Below, piece by piece: positions 1-9,391 of a stretch of DNA of 64,000 bases. The first letter of the stretch is position 1; each line of letters begins with the position of its first letter. A program made the translations under genes and the position numbers. The notes below the pieces were generated by a model. That model searched no databases and was not told the origin of the DNA. It worked only from the letters and a program-made list of their open reading frames with translations. This DNA is from Treponema parvum (lineage in GTDB: Bacteria; Spirochaetota; Spirochaetia; Treponematales; Treponemataceae), in contig NZ_CP054142.1 of the NCBI RefSeq assembly GCF_017893965.1, positions 310,001 through 374,000 on the forward strand, read 5' to 3'.

Positions 1-258
1 TAGTGAAATTTTTTTAAGAAGTTCCCTGGGATTGAGACCGGAGCTGTCTTTTATGTCGGGAGCTTCTTTTAAAAGCCGCTTTATTGCCGCCACTCTTATT
101 TGAAAAAAATCGTTAAAGTTTGAAGAGACTATGGCTAAAAACTGAAGTTTTTCCATGACGGGAATATCTTTTCTGCACGCTTCTTTTAGAACCCTTGCGT
201 TGAATTCTATCCAGGAAAGTTCGCGGTTAAAAAATGGAATTTTATGCTTTTTTTTCAT
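1..258 (-). CDS. ppk1: Polyphosphate kinase (N-terminal part, cut by window edge)
   Basis: Only the first 86 codons lie in the window; the gene runs off the left edge. The reverse-strand translation contains FFNRELSWIEFNARVLKEA, then FLAIVSSNFNDFFQIRVA, the hallmark N-terminal domain of PPK1 (usual E. coli wording: RELSWLSFN and FLAIFSSNLDEFF). PPK1 reversibly makes polyphosphate from ATP at the membrane. The ATG at 256-258 is the first in frame and is followed by a short Lys-rich start. It lies 63 bp downstream of the exopolyphosphatase gene on the same strand, so synthesis and breakdown of polyphosphate are probably co-transcribed. The catalytic histidines fall outside the window. Confidence 0.93.
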   Translation of the reverse strand, partial: MKKKHKIPFFNRELSWIEFNARVLKEACRKDIPVMEKLQFLAIVSSNFNDFFQIRVAAIKRLLKEAPDIKDSSGLNPRELLKKISL

Positions 259-321
259 AAATCGTTTTCCGTTTAGCAATTTCTAAAAATTGCGGTTTTT
301 ACAGGTCGCCCTTTGATTATT

Positions 322-1848
322 TTACATCATAATTATCTTATATCCGAAAAAAGATTCGAACATATCCGCTTTTTGGGCGAGCGCAACGTTTTCAAGCGTG
401 GTATTATGATCGCCGGACGTTATTATAGTGATTGTATCGTCGTCCGTCTTTATGGAAAAATCGGTAAATTTTTGCATATGGCTCCTGTCCAAGGCGTCCG
501 CGATGCGCAAAATCGCCGTAAGTTTTAAGATCGTCATGCGCTCGGAACTCGGCAGCATTTGAAAATATTTATCGTCCTGAGGCTTTTTATTTTCACGGTG
601 GTAGAGCGCGATCAAAGAGATTATAGTTATATCTTCTCTTCCCAAACCGAAAATTTCGGAATTTGCGATTATGTATTGGGAATGCAGGTTGTGGTTTTCA
701 GCGCGTATGAACATGCCGATGTCGTGCAGTATGGCTGAAATTTCCAAAAGAAGCCGGGCTTTGTCGGGAAGAGCTATTTCCTCTTTAAGCGCGTCATAAA
801 ATTTCAGACTTATCTTTCGCACAAAATCTGCGTGCCGTTCGTCTCCCCTGTATTTTCTGAGAAGATTTTTTGCCGACGCCGTAATCTGCGAATAAAAATC
901 CTGCTGCAAGGACGTGTCGGGAACCGTTTTTGAAATGATAAGACCTTCGCGTATGCTTGTTTCCGCGACGAGAATTTTTTTTACATTTGTGAATTTTAAA
1001 AACAGCTTGTATATCAAAAGGCTTATCTGCAACGATTGCGCGTCGCTGTAAGAAATTCTAAGCTGCGCGGCGCATTCGTCTATCGTGCATGTTTGAAGCT
1101 TGTCAACAAAATCGTCGAACACCTGTCTGTCCAATTCCCACACGGAAGGCGAAATTTTTTCTCCGATATTTGCGGCTGCGATGCGGGCGTCCGAGCCTAC
1201 GGCTATAAATTGCTTTATTTTTTGCAGAGCGAGCTCGGTATCCAGTGAACCCTTTGTGTTAAATATAAATTCTTCTATGTAGCGGTACGCATCTTCCATA
1301 GTGCCCAGCATGGAACGAAGTTGCTGCCCTACTATCACCGTTCCGATGCGCATGCTGTGCGCGCCCGCCATTTTTCCTTTTTCAATGAGCATGAGTTCGG
1401 TAGAACCTCCGCCCACTTCAATAATTATCGCGTCTTTTTTAAGATTTACGGCGGCATTTCCCTTTAGGCAGTCCGTTACGGCAAGATACGTAAGACGATT
1501 ATTTTCAATTCCGTCTATTATCTGAACATGGAATCCCGTTCTTATCTGAATACGGTCTACGAAGGGGTCTCTGTTTTTAGCTTCTCTTACGGCGTTAGTT
1601 GCAATGACGGAAGTTTTATCCGGCTGTATGTTCCAGCTTACAAGCTGTTCACGGAATCTTAAAAGAATTTGAATGCAGCGTAAAAGCGTTTCGCTGCTTA
1701 CCGAACCGGATGTAAAAACATCGTGCCCCAGCGACACCGGCATTTCGGAACGGTCCAATGTGTTTCTTTGCCCGCTGTCGGTTATTTCGGCAACAAGGAG
1801 CCTTATCCCTGTAGAGCCGATTTCTATTACCGCTTCAAGGGATGTCAT
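322..1848 (-). CDS. ppx: Exopolyphosphatase / pppGpp phosphatase family protein with C-terminal HD domain
   Basis: 508 residues, Ppx/GppA family, hydrolysing polyphosphate ends or pppGpp. The N-terminal ASKHA fold shows the first phosphate loop EIGSTGIRLLVAEI at residues 9-22 and the second loop IIEVGGGSTELMLIEKG near residues 140-157. The C-terminal third has an HD signature (ILHDIGMF near residue 390) as in long Ppx proteins such as E. coli Ppx. Start: ATG at 1846-1848 preceded by AAGGAG. It is 15 bp downstream of the glycosidase-like gene and upstream of ppk1, suggesting one transcript. The sequence does not settle whether polyphosphate or pppGpp is the main substrate. Confidence 0.9.
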   Translation of the reverse strand: MTSLEAVIEIGSTGIRLLVAEITDSGQRNTLDRSEMPVSLGHDVFTSGSVSSETLLRCIQILLRFREQLVSWNIQPDKTSVIATNAVREAKNRDPFVDRIQIRTGFHVQIIDGIENNRLTYLAVTDCLKGNAAVNLKKDAIIIEVGGGSTELMLIEKGKMAGAHSMRIGTVIVGQQLRSMLGTMEDAYRYIEEFIFNTKGSLDTELALQKIKQFIAVGSDARIAAANIGEKISPSVWELDRQVFDDFVDKLQTCTIDECAAQLRISYSDAQSLQISLLIYKLFLKFTNVKKILVAETSIREGLIISKTVPDTSLQQDFYSQITASAKNLLRKYRGDERHADFVRKISLKFYDALKEEIALPDKARLLLEISAILHDIGMFIRAENHNLHSQYIIANSEIFGLGREDITIISLIALYHRENKKPQDDKYFQMLPSSERMTILKLTAILRIADALDRSHMQKFTDFSIKTDDDTITIITSGDHNTTLENVALAQKADMFESFFGYKIIMM

Positions 1849-1863
1849 ATTTGCTCCTTAAAG

Positions 1864-3294
1864 CTACAGCTTGTCTATAAGCATTGAACACTTACCCGAA
1901 GGTATAGGCAACGTTTTCTTTTTTTGGTCAAGAATATTTATGGTAAAGTAATACAATTTTTCACTCTCCATTTGAATTTCCCATCCGCGAAGACTTTTGT
2001 TGCTGAGTATCGTGATCAAATTTCTCTTGAGCGAAAGCTTTTCAATGCCCATTATTTCAAGATTCGGAATTATCCAGTCTACGGTCTTTCTGGGCAGGCT
2101 TATCGAAAGCCCTATGATGTTTTCTATCATCAAAGCTATGGTAGAAAGTCCTACGTACGGCATGTAACGCGCGCGCGGAAAATCGGGATGACCGGTCAAA
2201 ACAGCCTTGCCTTCCTTGCACGGCAGATACGCTTCAAACACGTCGCCTTTTTCTTTTTGATCGTTCGGAAGAAGAGCTTCCAAAATATAGTAAAGGTGGC
2301 GGATCGCGCATTCGCGCGCCATGTCGTATCTTTGGTATTTTTCAAGCCCCTTTATTATCATAAAATTCAGCGGAGGGAATACGCTGCCGCAAAATCCTTC
2401 TCCGGATTCTTTAAAGTCCGGACTGTCGGCCGAAAGCGACGGAAACGGGTGGCTTGTTCCGAACGTTTTAGGATCGTTTAAATGCGAAATAAGAGCGTTT
2501 GCCTTATCCGCATTGGGCATTTCGGCTAAAAGCGGCCAAAAACCGGCGATGGTCTTTTGAGGAAGGCGGTGCTCTTCGCTGTCCAGATCATGGTAAAATA
2601 AGGTAACGTTATCCCACATCATTGAATTAATGCGCGTCTTTAGCGAAAAATACATGCGCTTGTACTGAAAGCTCAAATCCTTGTCGTTTAAGATATCGCC
2701 CAAAGCTGACATGTATGCGGCGTTTATTGCCATTGCGGCATTAAAGTCTACAGGGTAAAAAACTCCCCCTCGGGGAGAGTTAAACATACCGCCTGCAACC
2801 GCCGGAACGGAAAAAAGCCCGTTTTCTTTTTTAAAAGCGCCGATTATCCAGTCCATATACTTTTGAAGGACGGGCATAATTTCGCGGATACGCCTCTTGT
2901 TTGCCGATTTATGGTACAGGTTAAATTCCGCCCACGCAAACAGAGGCATCCCTATGCCTTCAGGGTTTTGCTCGTCCGTAACGGGTTTGTTTGTCCTTAT
3001 ATCGTACTTCCATCGAATGGCGCCGTTTTCTTCCTGGCGGGCGTAAAAATAATCTATGTTTTGATTTGCAGGATAATTGCGGTTCGAATAAACCAAAAAA
3101 AATGAAGAAAAAATGGATTCGAATTGTTCGATAATTAAGGAATTTCCCTGGGGATAAATAAAATAACCTTCCGGATCTTTTTCTTCCGTCGCCGGGTTTA
3201 TCCAATAATCGTTAAGCCAAGACCAAGATTTATCATAAATATCTACAAAATCCTGATCGTAAAAATGGATTTTGGGAAAATCACGTCTGTTCAC
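1864..3294 (-). CDS. Six-hairpin (MGH1-like / trehalase-like) glycoside hydrolase family protein
   Basis: 476 residues. The sequence is typical of the (alpha/alpha)6 toroid shared by GH37 trehalases, GH63 and MGH1-like glycosidases: FNSPRGGVFYPVDFNAAMA near residue 180, repeated aromatic-rich helices, a GFWPLLAEMP segment and SGSVFPP-like GFCGSVFPPLNFMIIKGL near 320. No signal peptide is seen, so it probably acts in the cytoplasm on a glucoside or oligosaccharide that cannot be named. I prefer the GTG at 3292-3294 because AGAGGAG lies 5 nt upstream; an ATG at 3328-3330 would add 12 residues without a ribosome binding site. The last 70 residues look like a beta-sandwich tail. It lies in an apparent operon with the genes on either side. 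Confidence 0.7.
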   Translation of the reverse strand: MNRRDFPKIHFYDQDFVDIYDKSWSWLNDYWINPATEEKDPEGYFIYPQGNSLIIEQFESIFSSFFLVYSNRNYPANQNIDYFYARQEENGAIRWKYDIRTNKPVTDEQNPEGIGMPLFAWAEFNLYHKSANKRRIREIMPVLQKYMDWIIGAFKKENGLFSVPAVAGGMFNSPRGGVFYPVDFNAAMAINAAYMSALGDILNDKDLSFQYKRMYFSLKTRINSMMWDNVTLFYHDLDSEEHRLPQKTIAGFWPLLAEMPNADKANALISHLNDPKTFGTSHPFPSLSADSPDFKESGEGFCGSVFPPLNFMIIKGLEKYQRYDMARECAIRHLYYILEALLPNDQKEKGDVFEAYLPCKEGKAVLTGHPDFPRARYMPYVGLSTIALMIENIIGLSISLPRKTVDWIIPNLEIMGIEKLSLKRNLITILSNKSLRGWEIQMESEKLYYFTINILDQKKKTLPIPSGKCSMLIDKL

Positions 3295-3364
3295 AGGTAC
3301 TCCTCTAAAAGCTACCTTTAAGTATATCACAAAAAAAGCGAAAACGGTATTAAATTTTTAATTT

Positions 3365-5257
3365 TTAATAAGAAGCCTCATTCGCTTTGACTTCCGAATT
3401 TTCAAAAGAGTCTGCGGGTTTTGCGTTTTGCCCTTCGGTGTTTTCCGCGCTCACTCTCTCTGCCGCCGTCGGTTGGACGATTTGTACGGGATTATTGTAA
3501 AAAATACTGACGTTTTCCAAGTTGTTTCTGTGCCGCGATTTAAGAAGCAGGATGTCGGTATCTTTTAAATGAACGTAACCTGAAGAATTGTACGTTTCAA
3601 ATCTGGGATCGGTTCGGAAATCCATACCGTATATTTGAATTTTTCTGAAATCCGGAATACCGCCGAATATTACGTAATGCGTGAGTCCTTCCGGAAAAAC
3701 AATGTCTATAAGAAACGTGCCGTCTTCGTCTTTTTTGTATGTAATGTTTTCGGCACAAGTCCATGCCCAGACGGTTCGAGAGTCGTTTTCGCCCAGATAG
3801 ATAAAATGCGGATAATACGGATTGTCTTTTACAAGGATCGGATATATTTCCGAATATGTGTACAGATCCGTCGCCGCAATGTCTTCAAAAGAAGAATTTA
3901 TAAGCGAATATCCCGTGTCGATTACAGAACGGTTGTTTGTCATAGTTCCGTAACCGAGCAAGACGGAACCGATGTTTACGGCGCCTGCGGGTTTAAGGGG
4001 AATCCCGTTTTCTGATACGACGAGTTTTTCTCCGTTGGCCTGCGTCTGCAATGAACAGGATTGTTCGATTATTGAAAGGCACGGTTCGATCGAATTTTCG
4101 AGCATGTCGGCTAAGGCCGGAAATTTATCTATCAAGCTCATGTAAACGTAAATAATTCCCGCCGCTTGAGAAGTGCTGACGGCGGACGATCCGTTTGCGG
4201 AAGACAGAACGGTGGAAGGAACGGAAAGAAGATCTCGGATATCCTGAAATTTGTTATTCTTTATTATAAAGTTGCTTAAATTGAGAAGAGAGAATATTTC
4301 ACAGCTATTTGCTTTAACGGCCTCGCTTACCATGCGGGAAGTGTTGTCAAACTGCATTTGAAGCGTCGCGAACATCCTTTCGAGCGTGTTAAAGTACGGG
4401 GCTGAAACATATGTGCGTTTTTGTCCTCTTTTGAACAGGTCGGGAACGCCGTCGATCGCTGCGTTGTATTGACCGTTTTTTGCCATAACCGCAACGTATG
4501 CGACGACGCTCTGTTCCGTAAGAGGCAGAGGAGAATTGTTCTGTACGGAATCTCTAAAAAGCGTGATTATATTGTTTTCAAGCTTTTTGATGTTTTGTAA
4601 ATAAGCTGCCGAACTTGCCGCCGCCGTTTTTCCTACGGAATCGAAGGAGAAGATCTTTTTGTCCTTAACTACGGCGTAAGTTACCGCCGATTGACCTTTG
4701 TTAAGCGAAATTTTATTTTCACCAATATTCGATGCACTTAAAACATACTTATTGCCTTTTGCTTCTATTTTTACGCCGTACGCGCCGGCTCCGGATTCTC
4801 TTGAAAAGTTGTATCCGCCGGCGGGTTTGTAATTTAACGTTACGGACTCAATATTGCGCGGAAGATCCGCCTGTATAGTCATGCCGGCGTCGTCGCCCGT
4901 TCCCGTAACGGAAAACAGGAGCGAAACATTTTCGGTAAAGTAAAGGGCGAAAGAAAGGGGACTTGCCTTGCTCCATGAAATTAGTGTAATGTTTTTTACC
5001 GAATCTGAGCCGGCCTCTCGTACAGTAACCGGATCCTTATCGTTAAAATAGATGAGCAGCCCCTTGAACAGCGCTTGCAGGCTGTTTTTTAAAACTGGAT
5101 TTTGCTGCGTTCCCGTTTGGGCGAATGTGAACCTGAGAGCTCCTATATTTTCCGAAAAAACGGATTCGCTTTTAAATTGAACGATAAAAATACCGATAAT
5201 AATAGCGGTATAAAGGACAAGGAGACCTATGATTTTTTTTATAGGATGTGAATACAT
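3365..5257 (-). CDS. Membrane-anchored protein of unknown function
   Basis: 630 residues. A single strongly hydrophobic segment (residues about 8-28) near the N-terminus suggests an uncleaved anchor with the rest in the periplasm; the body is rich in Ser, Asn and Val and ends in a charged, Glu/Ala-rich tail. I recognise no catalytic motif or named domain. An upstream in-frame TTG at 5291-5293 would add 12 residues, but that codon lies inside a -35-like box and has no ribosome binding site. The ATG at 5255-5257 also has none, but a -10-like box ends 7 nt before it (see promoter entry). It is divergent from the TPR lipoprotein and 70 bp upstream of the glycosidase-like gene. Confidence 0.65.
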   Translation of the reverse strand: MYSHPIKKIIGLLVLYTAIIIGIFIVQFKSESVFSENIGALRFTFAQTGTQQNPVLKNSLQALFKGLLIYFNDKDPVTVREAGSDSVKNITLISWSKASPLSFALYFTENVSLLFSVTGTGDDAGMTIQADLPRNIESVTLNYKPAGGYNFSRESGAGAYGVKIEAKGNKYVLSASNIGENKISLNKGQSAVTYAVVKDKKIFSFDSVGKTAAASSAAYLQNIKKLENNIITLFRDSVQNNSPLPLTEQSVVAYVAVMAKNGQYNAAIDGVPDLFKRGQKRTYVSAPYFNTLERMFATLQMQFDNTSRMVSEAVKANSCEIFSLLNLSNFIIKNNKFQDIRDLLSVPSTVLSSANGSSAVSTSQAAGIIYVYMSLIDKFPALADMLENSIEPCLSIIEQSCSLQTQANGEKLVVSENGIPLKPAGAVNIGSVLLGYGTMTNNRSVIDTGYSLINSSFEDIAATDLYTYSEIYPILVKDNPYYPHFIYLGENDSRTVWAWTCAENITYKKDEDGTFLIDIVFPEGLTHYVIFGGIPDFRKIQIYGMDFRTDPRFETYNSSGYVHLKDTDILLLKSRHRNNLENVSIFYNNPVQIVQPTAAERVSAENTEGQNAKPADSFENSEVKANEASY

Positions 5258-5264
5258 TGTTCGT

Positions 5265-5293
5265 AGTTTACTTAATGAAACAAGGAAATTCAA
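5265..5293 (-). promoter_or_regulatory. Putative promoter of the membrane protein gene (leaderless type)
   Basis: On the minus strand TTGAAT (5288-5293), a 17-bp spacer and TAAACT (5265-5270) precede the ATG at 5257 by 7 nt, so transcription would begin at or next to the start codon. No Shine-Dalgarno sequence is present. Both boxes match only four of six consensus bases, so the call is tentative. Confidence 0.35.
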
Positions 5294-5296
5294 CAG

Positions 5297-6712
5297 ATGA
5301 AAGAAAAAATTAAAAAGGAACAGTTAAAAATAAGACTTGTTTTAGCTCTTACTGTCGTATTTTTATGTGCGGGATGTCTTACGGCAAATACTGCCGGCGA
5401 TGCTTCCGCAACGGGTGCCGGCGGAGCTGCAAAAAAATCCGACGGAGTTGTCTTTGCAGAAAAACTTAAAGCCGCATTAAAGGCCGGCTCGGCGGATGAA
5501 GCGTTAAAGCTCTTTGAAACCATTCCTCCGTCGCTTGAAAATAATATACAAATTTCAATATTAAAGTCTTCGCTTTTGTTATCCGCGGGAAGAATAGACG
5601 AAGCGTCTCATCTGGCGGAAGATCTTTTAGCGCGGGATCCCGGCAATATTGAAGTTTTAGAACTTTTGCTTATGATAGCAAAGACGTCTAACAACACTTC
5701 CAAACGGCAGGAGTATATCAAAAAAATCATAGCTTCCGATCCAAATAACGTTCGGGCAAACATTGAGCTTGCGAGCGACGCAATGAAAGTAAATAATTAC
5801 AATCTTGCAAAGACTCTTTACGACAAGGCGCTTTTAAGCGACTCCGAAAACGAAGACGCCCTGTTCGGACTGGGGCTGAGTTCGTATTTTTTGTCCAAAA
5901 CGGACGATGCAAAAAGCGCTTTTAAACGCATCCTTGAAAAAAACGCTCATGATCCTTGGGCGCTTTTGTATCTTGGAAAAATATCGGCCGACGAAGACCG
6001 CTACCGCGAAGCTCTCGCATATGTTGAAGAAGCTGCAAAATATGACGCCAAAAATTACGACATATATCTGAGTTTGGGAACTTATAGACGACAGCTGCTC
6101 GATCTTAAAGGCGCGGAAGAAGCGTGGACAAAAGCAATTTCGCTTGAACCCGATTATTTTCTCGCCTATGCGTACAGAGCAAGTTTATACGACGAAATGA
6201 ATAAGCTCAGCAAAGCGTATTCGGATTATAAAAAAGTCGTCGAAACGAATCCTAAATATTTTTATGCATACGAGTCACTCGGTATGCTCGCCTGGCATGA
6301 AAAAGATTACGAAGGCTCTCTAAAAGCGTTCGAAAAAGCGCTTTCAATGAATCAAAACAATATTTCCTATGTCTTAATGATCGCCGCCAACTATAAAAAA
6401 CTCGGAAAAACCGGTGAATTCAAGGATTTTCTTGAAAAGCACATGAAAAAGCTCAATAGATCAAGCGTGGAATATACGGTCGTCCGCCTTTTTTATGACG
6501 GAAAGGGAATAAACGCCGAAAACGCGGCTCTTTTGCAGATAAAAAAAGAAGATAACAATACCAAACGCGGCAGATTTTTGTATTATATGGGATTATTTTA
6601 CGACTTGCAGGGTAACGATGCGGCCGCCGCGGAACTTTATTCTCAAGTTTTGGCTATGAAAGCGCCTTTGTTTTTTGAATATAGGCTGGCGGAATGGAGT
6701 ATGCAATCATGA
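5297..6712 (+). CDS. TPR-repeat lipoprotein
   Basis: 471 residues. The N-terminus has basic residues, a hydrophobic stretch and a relaxed lipobox with the acceptor Cys at residue 27 (FLCAGC), so it should be lipidated and membrane anchored. From about residue 55 to the end the protein is built of tetratricopeptide repeats; clear units include LFGLGLSSYFLSKTDDAKSAF and YAYESLGMLAWHEKDYEGSL, each with the A/G-Y-A spacing of TPR helices. TPR proteins are scaffolds for protein contacts; no enzyme motif is seen. The ATG follows AAGGAAA by 8-9 nt. The stop overlaps the start of the TraB-family gene (ATGA), so the two are translationally coupled. Confidence 0.85.
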   Translation: MKEKIKKEQLKIRLVLALTVVFLCAGCLTANTAGDASATGAGGAAKKSDGVVFAEKLKAALKAGSADEALKLFETIPPSLENNIQISILKSSLLLSAGRIDEASHLAEDLLARDPGNIEVLELLLMIAKTSNNTSKRQEYIKKIIASDPNNVRANIELASDAMKVNNYNLAKTLYDKALLSDSENEDALFGLGLSSYFLSKTDDAKSAFKRILEKNAHDPWALLYLGKISADEDRYREALAYVEEAAKYDAKNYDIYLSLGTYRRQLLDLKGAEEAWTKAISLEPDYFLAYAYRASLYDEMNKLSKAYSDYKKVVETNPKYFYAYESLGMLAWHEKDYEGSLKAFEKALSMNQNNISYVLMIAANYKKLGKTGEFKDFLEKHMKKLNRSSVEYTVVRLFYDGKGINAENAALLQIKKEDNNTKRGRFLYYMGLFYDLQGNDAAAAELYSQVLAMKAPLFFEYRLAEWSMQS

Positions 6713-7926
6713 GTGAAATCGACAGCGGAGCAAGCGGAACAAACAGAACGGAAAAAAGACTCTTTCTTAACGGCCGGGAATTTATTTTGATAGGAACGGC
6801 GCATATTTCACCCGAAAGCGTTGAAGAAGTGCAAAATGCCGTGAGCAAAATTGCTCCCGATTGTGTGGCCGTGGAATTGGATCAAAAACGTTATGAAGCA
6901 ATGATAAATCCGTCTTCGTGGCGCAACTTGGACATAGTGAGCGTTTTAAAAAAGAAAGAAGGATTTCTTCTTTTGGCAAATTTGGTTCTTTCTTCTTTTC
7001 AGCGCCGAATGGGGCAGAACATAGGTATACGTCCGGGGGACGAAATGAAAGCTGCGGTGGAAAAGGCCTCTGAAATGAATATTCCCGTTGCGATGGTCGA
7101 CCGTCCAATACACATCACATTGCGCCGTGCCTGGCTTAAAAATTCGTTTTGGGGAAAAAGCAAACTCGTTTCGGCTCTTTTGGCAAGCGCGTTTTCAAAC
7201 GAAAAAGTTTCTGCAGAACAAATAGAATCGTTAAAAAAATCGAATGAAATGGATTCAATGATGGCGGAACTTGCGGAATTTATGCCGGTCGTAAAAGAAG
7301 TTCTTATAGACGAAAGAGATCGTTTTTTGGCGTCGCACATTTGGACTGCCGACGGCAATAAAATTCTTGTCGTAATAGGAGCGGGACATCTTGTCGGGGT
7401 ACAAAAACACCTTGAAGCTATTGCGGCAGGGAAGGAAACTTCCAATACGGCGGATATTGAAACGCTTCCGGAACAAAAGATAAGCGCAAAGGTTTTAGCT
7501 TGGATAATTCCCTGTGTTATCGTCGCTCTCATAGTCGCAGGTTTTTTATTCGGCGGCATAGATACGGGTAAAGCTATGGTAGGCTCATGGATACTGTGGA
7601 ACGCTCTTCTTTCCGCCTTGGGCGCCGCTCTTGCGTTCGGACATCCTCTAACCGTAATTTGCGCAGGCGTAGCCGCTCCCATAACGTCGCTTTCGCCTTT
7701 TATAGGAGCTGGAATGGTTTCTGGCCTCGTACAGGCTATCGTCCGAAAGCCCAAAGTTTCCGACATGGAAAGTATTCAGACCGATATAATGAGTTTAAAA
7801 GGAATTTATAAAAATAGGATTTCAAGGGTTCTTTTGGTCTTCCTTTTATCGAGCTTGGGAAGTTCGGTCGGAACATTTGTCGCAGGCGCGTCTTTTGTGG
7901 GCCTGAGCGGCTTATTTTTCAAATAA
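6709..7926 (+). CDS. TraB/PrgY-family membrane protein
   Basis: 405 residues. The N-terminal half carries the TraB/GumN signature: ILIGTAHISPES at residues 17-28, then CVAVELDQKRYEAM, the predicted metallopeptidase-like core with a conserved GxxH and Glu. A downstream conserved segment reads VIGAGHLVGV. The C-terminal 140 residues contain several hydrophobic segments (IPCVIVALIVAGFLFGG; then two or three more) predicted to cross the membrane. PrgY in Enterococcus limits peptide pheromone; here the role is unknown. I chose the ATG at 6709, in ATGA overlap with the TPR lipoprotein and preceded by GGAG; an upstream ATG at 6694 lies inside that gene. Its 3' end overlaps the end of convergent radA by 15 bp. 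Confidence 0.82.
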   Translation: MSEIDSGASGTNRTEKRLFLNGREFILIGTAHISPESVEEVQNAVSKIAPDCVAVELDQKRYEAMINPSSWRNLDIVSVLKKKEGFLLLANLVLSSFQRRMGQNIGIRPGDEMKAAVEKASEMNIPVAMVDRPIHITLRRAWLKNSFWGKSKLVSALLASAFSNEKVSAEQIESLKKSNEMDSMMAELAEFMPVVKEVLIDERDRFLASHIWTADGNKILVVIGAGHLVGVQKHLEAIAAGKETSNTADIETLPEQKISAKVLAWIIPCVIVALIVAGFLFGGIDTGKAMVGSWILWNALLSALGAALAFGHPLTVICAGVAAPITSLSPFIGAGMVSGLVQAIVRKPKVSDMESIQTDIMSLKGIYKNRISRVLLVFLLSSLGSSVGTFVAGASFVGLSGLFFK

Positions 7927-9267
7927 GGCTTTTACCATGTCTTTTACGGTCGCCGCTACAACAGCGCCTTCCTCTTTTTCGGGCGCATAGATTTTTGTAT
8001 AACCTAACGTCTGTGCCGCCCTTATCCTTTGCCGGAGCCGGTTTACCGGGCGTATTTCACCTGCGAGGCTCAGCTCGCCGCATAAAGCGGTGTTTGCAGG
8101 AACTGCTATGTCGGTGCGCGCCGAATAAAGCGCTGCCGCGAGTGACGCGTCAATGGCGCTTTCGGAAAGCCGTATTCCTCCTGCGACGTTTATATAAATG
8201 TCCTGATCGGAGAATCTTATACCCAATCTTTTTTCAAGCACGGCCGCGATCCGGCTTACCCGTGCTGAATCTATCTTTTCGCTGTATACGCGCGTGATTG
8301 CGGCTTTTGCGGGAACTGTCAACGCCTGAATTTCAACCAAAAACACTCGGCTGCCTTCAAATACCGCTGCCGTCGCCACTCCTGCCGGCTGCTCTCCCTG
8401 CCTTTTCGTAATAAACATTGATTCAGGGTCTCTCGCAGCTTCAAGGCCTTTTTCGGTCATGGAAAGTATTCCCAGTTCGTCGACGGAACCGAACCTGTTC
8501 TTTTGCGCGCGCAAAAAACGGAACTCGTTGTTTATTCCTTCAAAGGAAATCACGGTGTCGACCATGTGTTCAAGCGATTTCGGCCCCGCAATCGATCCTT
8601 CCTTTGTGATATGCGCGGTCATTATCATTACGCCGTCGCGTTCCTTTATCCAGCTGATAAGCTCGTTTGCACAGTATTTGAGTTGATTTACAGTACCGGG
8701 GATAGCGCCAGCTTCAAGGGAATTTACGGTCTGGATTGAATCTATGATTGTGAATACGGGAGACGTCCTGTCAAGGGCGGAAAGTATGTCTTCAAGCCTT
8801 GTGGAACAAAGAATTTCCACCGTAGGAGCTCTTAGGCGGAGCCTTTCGGCTCTGTCTTTTATCTGCGACGCCGATTCCTCTCCGCTGACATAGAGAGTTT
8901 TGGCGCCCGAGCTTTCAGCGTATTTTGCGGCCGCCTGCAAAAGAAGAGTGGATTTTCCTATCCCCGGTTCTCCGCCGATTAAAATCGCCGACCTCTTTGC
9001 GGCCCCTCCGCCTAAAACCCTGTCAAATTCGCTTATGCCCGTAAAAATCCGCCCTCTGTCTTCGGTTTTTATGTTTTCAAGCGGAACAGGTTTGATTTTA
9101 GGCGACGGAGAGCTCGCTTTGTTCGAAGCGGAGATTGAAGAGGGACTTTCGATATATTCTTCAAGCGTGTTCCAACTTCCACATTCCGGGCAGCGGCCGA
9201 GCCATTTGGGATGGATGTACCCGCATGACGAACAGCAAAAAATGATTGAATTTGATCTTTTTGCCAT
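7912..9267 (-). CDS. radA: DNA repair ATPase / branch-migration helicase RadA
   Basis: 451 residues, close to E. coli RadA (460). Domains in order: N-terminal C4 zinc finger (CSSCGYIHPKWLGRCPECG, residues 11-29), RecA-like ATPase with Walker A GGEPGIGKST near residue 95, the RadA-specific KNRFGSVDELG motif near 255, and a C-terminal Lon-protease-like domain without the catalytic Ser-Lys pair. RadA extends heteroduplexes during recombination with RecA. Start: the ATG at 9265-9267 has AGGAG 5 nt upstream; the open frame continues 26 codons further upstream but those residues do not resemble RadA. The gene ends tail-to-tail within the TraB-family gene. Confidence 0.96.
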   Translation of the reverse strand: MAKRSNSIIFCCSSCGYIHPKWLGRCPECGSWNTLEEYIESPSSISASNKASSPSPKIKPVPLENIKTEDRGRIFTGISEFDRVLGGGAAKRSAILIGGEPGIGKSTLLLQAAAKYAESSGAKTLYVSGEESASQIKDRAERLRLRAPTVEILCSTRLEDILSALDRTSPVFTIIDSIQTVNSLEAGAIPGTVNQLKYCANELISWIKERDGVMIMTAHITKEGSIAGPKSLEHMVDTVISFEGINNEFRFLRAQKNRFGSVDELGILSMTEKGLEAARDPESMFITKRQGEQPAGVATAAVFEGSRVFLVEIQALTVPAKAAITRVYSEKIDSARVSRIAAVLEKRLGIRFSDQDIYINVAGGIRLSESAIDASLAAALYSARTDIAVPANTALCGELSLAGEIRPVNRLRQRIRAAQTLGYTKIYAPEKEEGAVVAATVKDMVKALFEK

Positions 9268-9391
9268 ATTACTCCTGTCTTTTAACTTTTTCCGAGCGTG
9301 CCGCAGCGCATAGACGGAATTCGCACCGCAGTCAAAGCGCCGCACCGCCGCCCTTAGTATGGATAGCTCGATCGCCTTCAGTAGGCCGCCT

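Noticed and set aside
5258-5293. Longer start (TTG at 5291) for the membrane protein
   Set aside because: The TTG lies in the likely -35 box and lacks a ribosome binding site.
9268-9345. 26-codon N-terminal extension of RadA
   Set aside because: A strong AGGAG stands before the ATG at 9267 and RadA proteins begin at that point.
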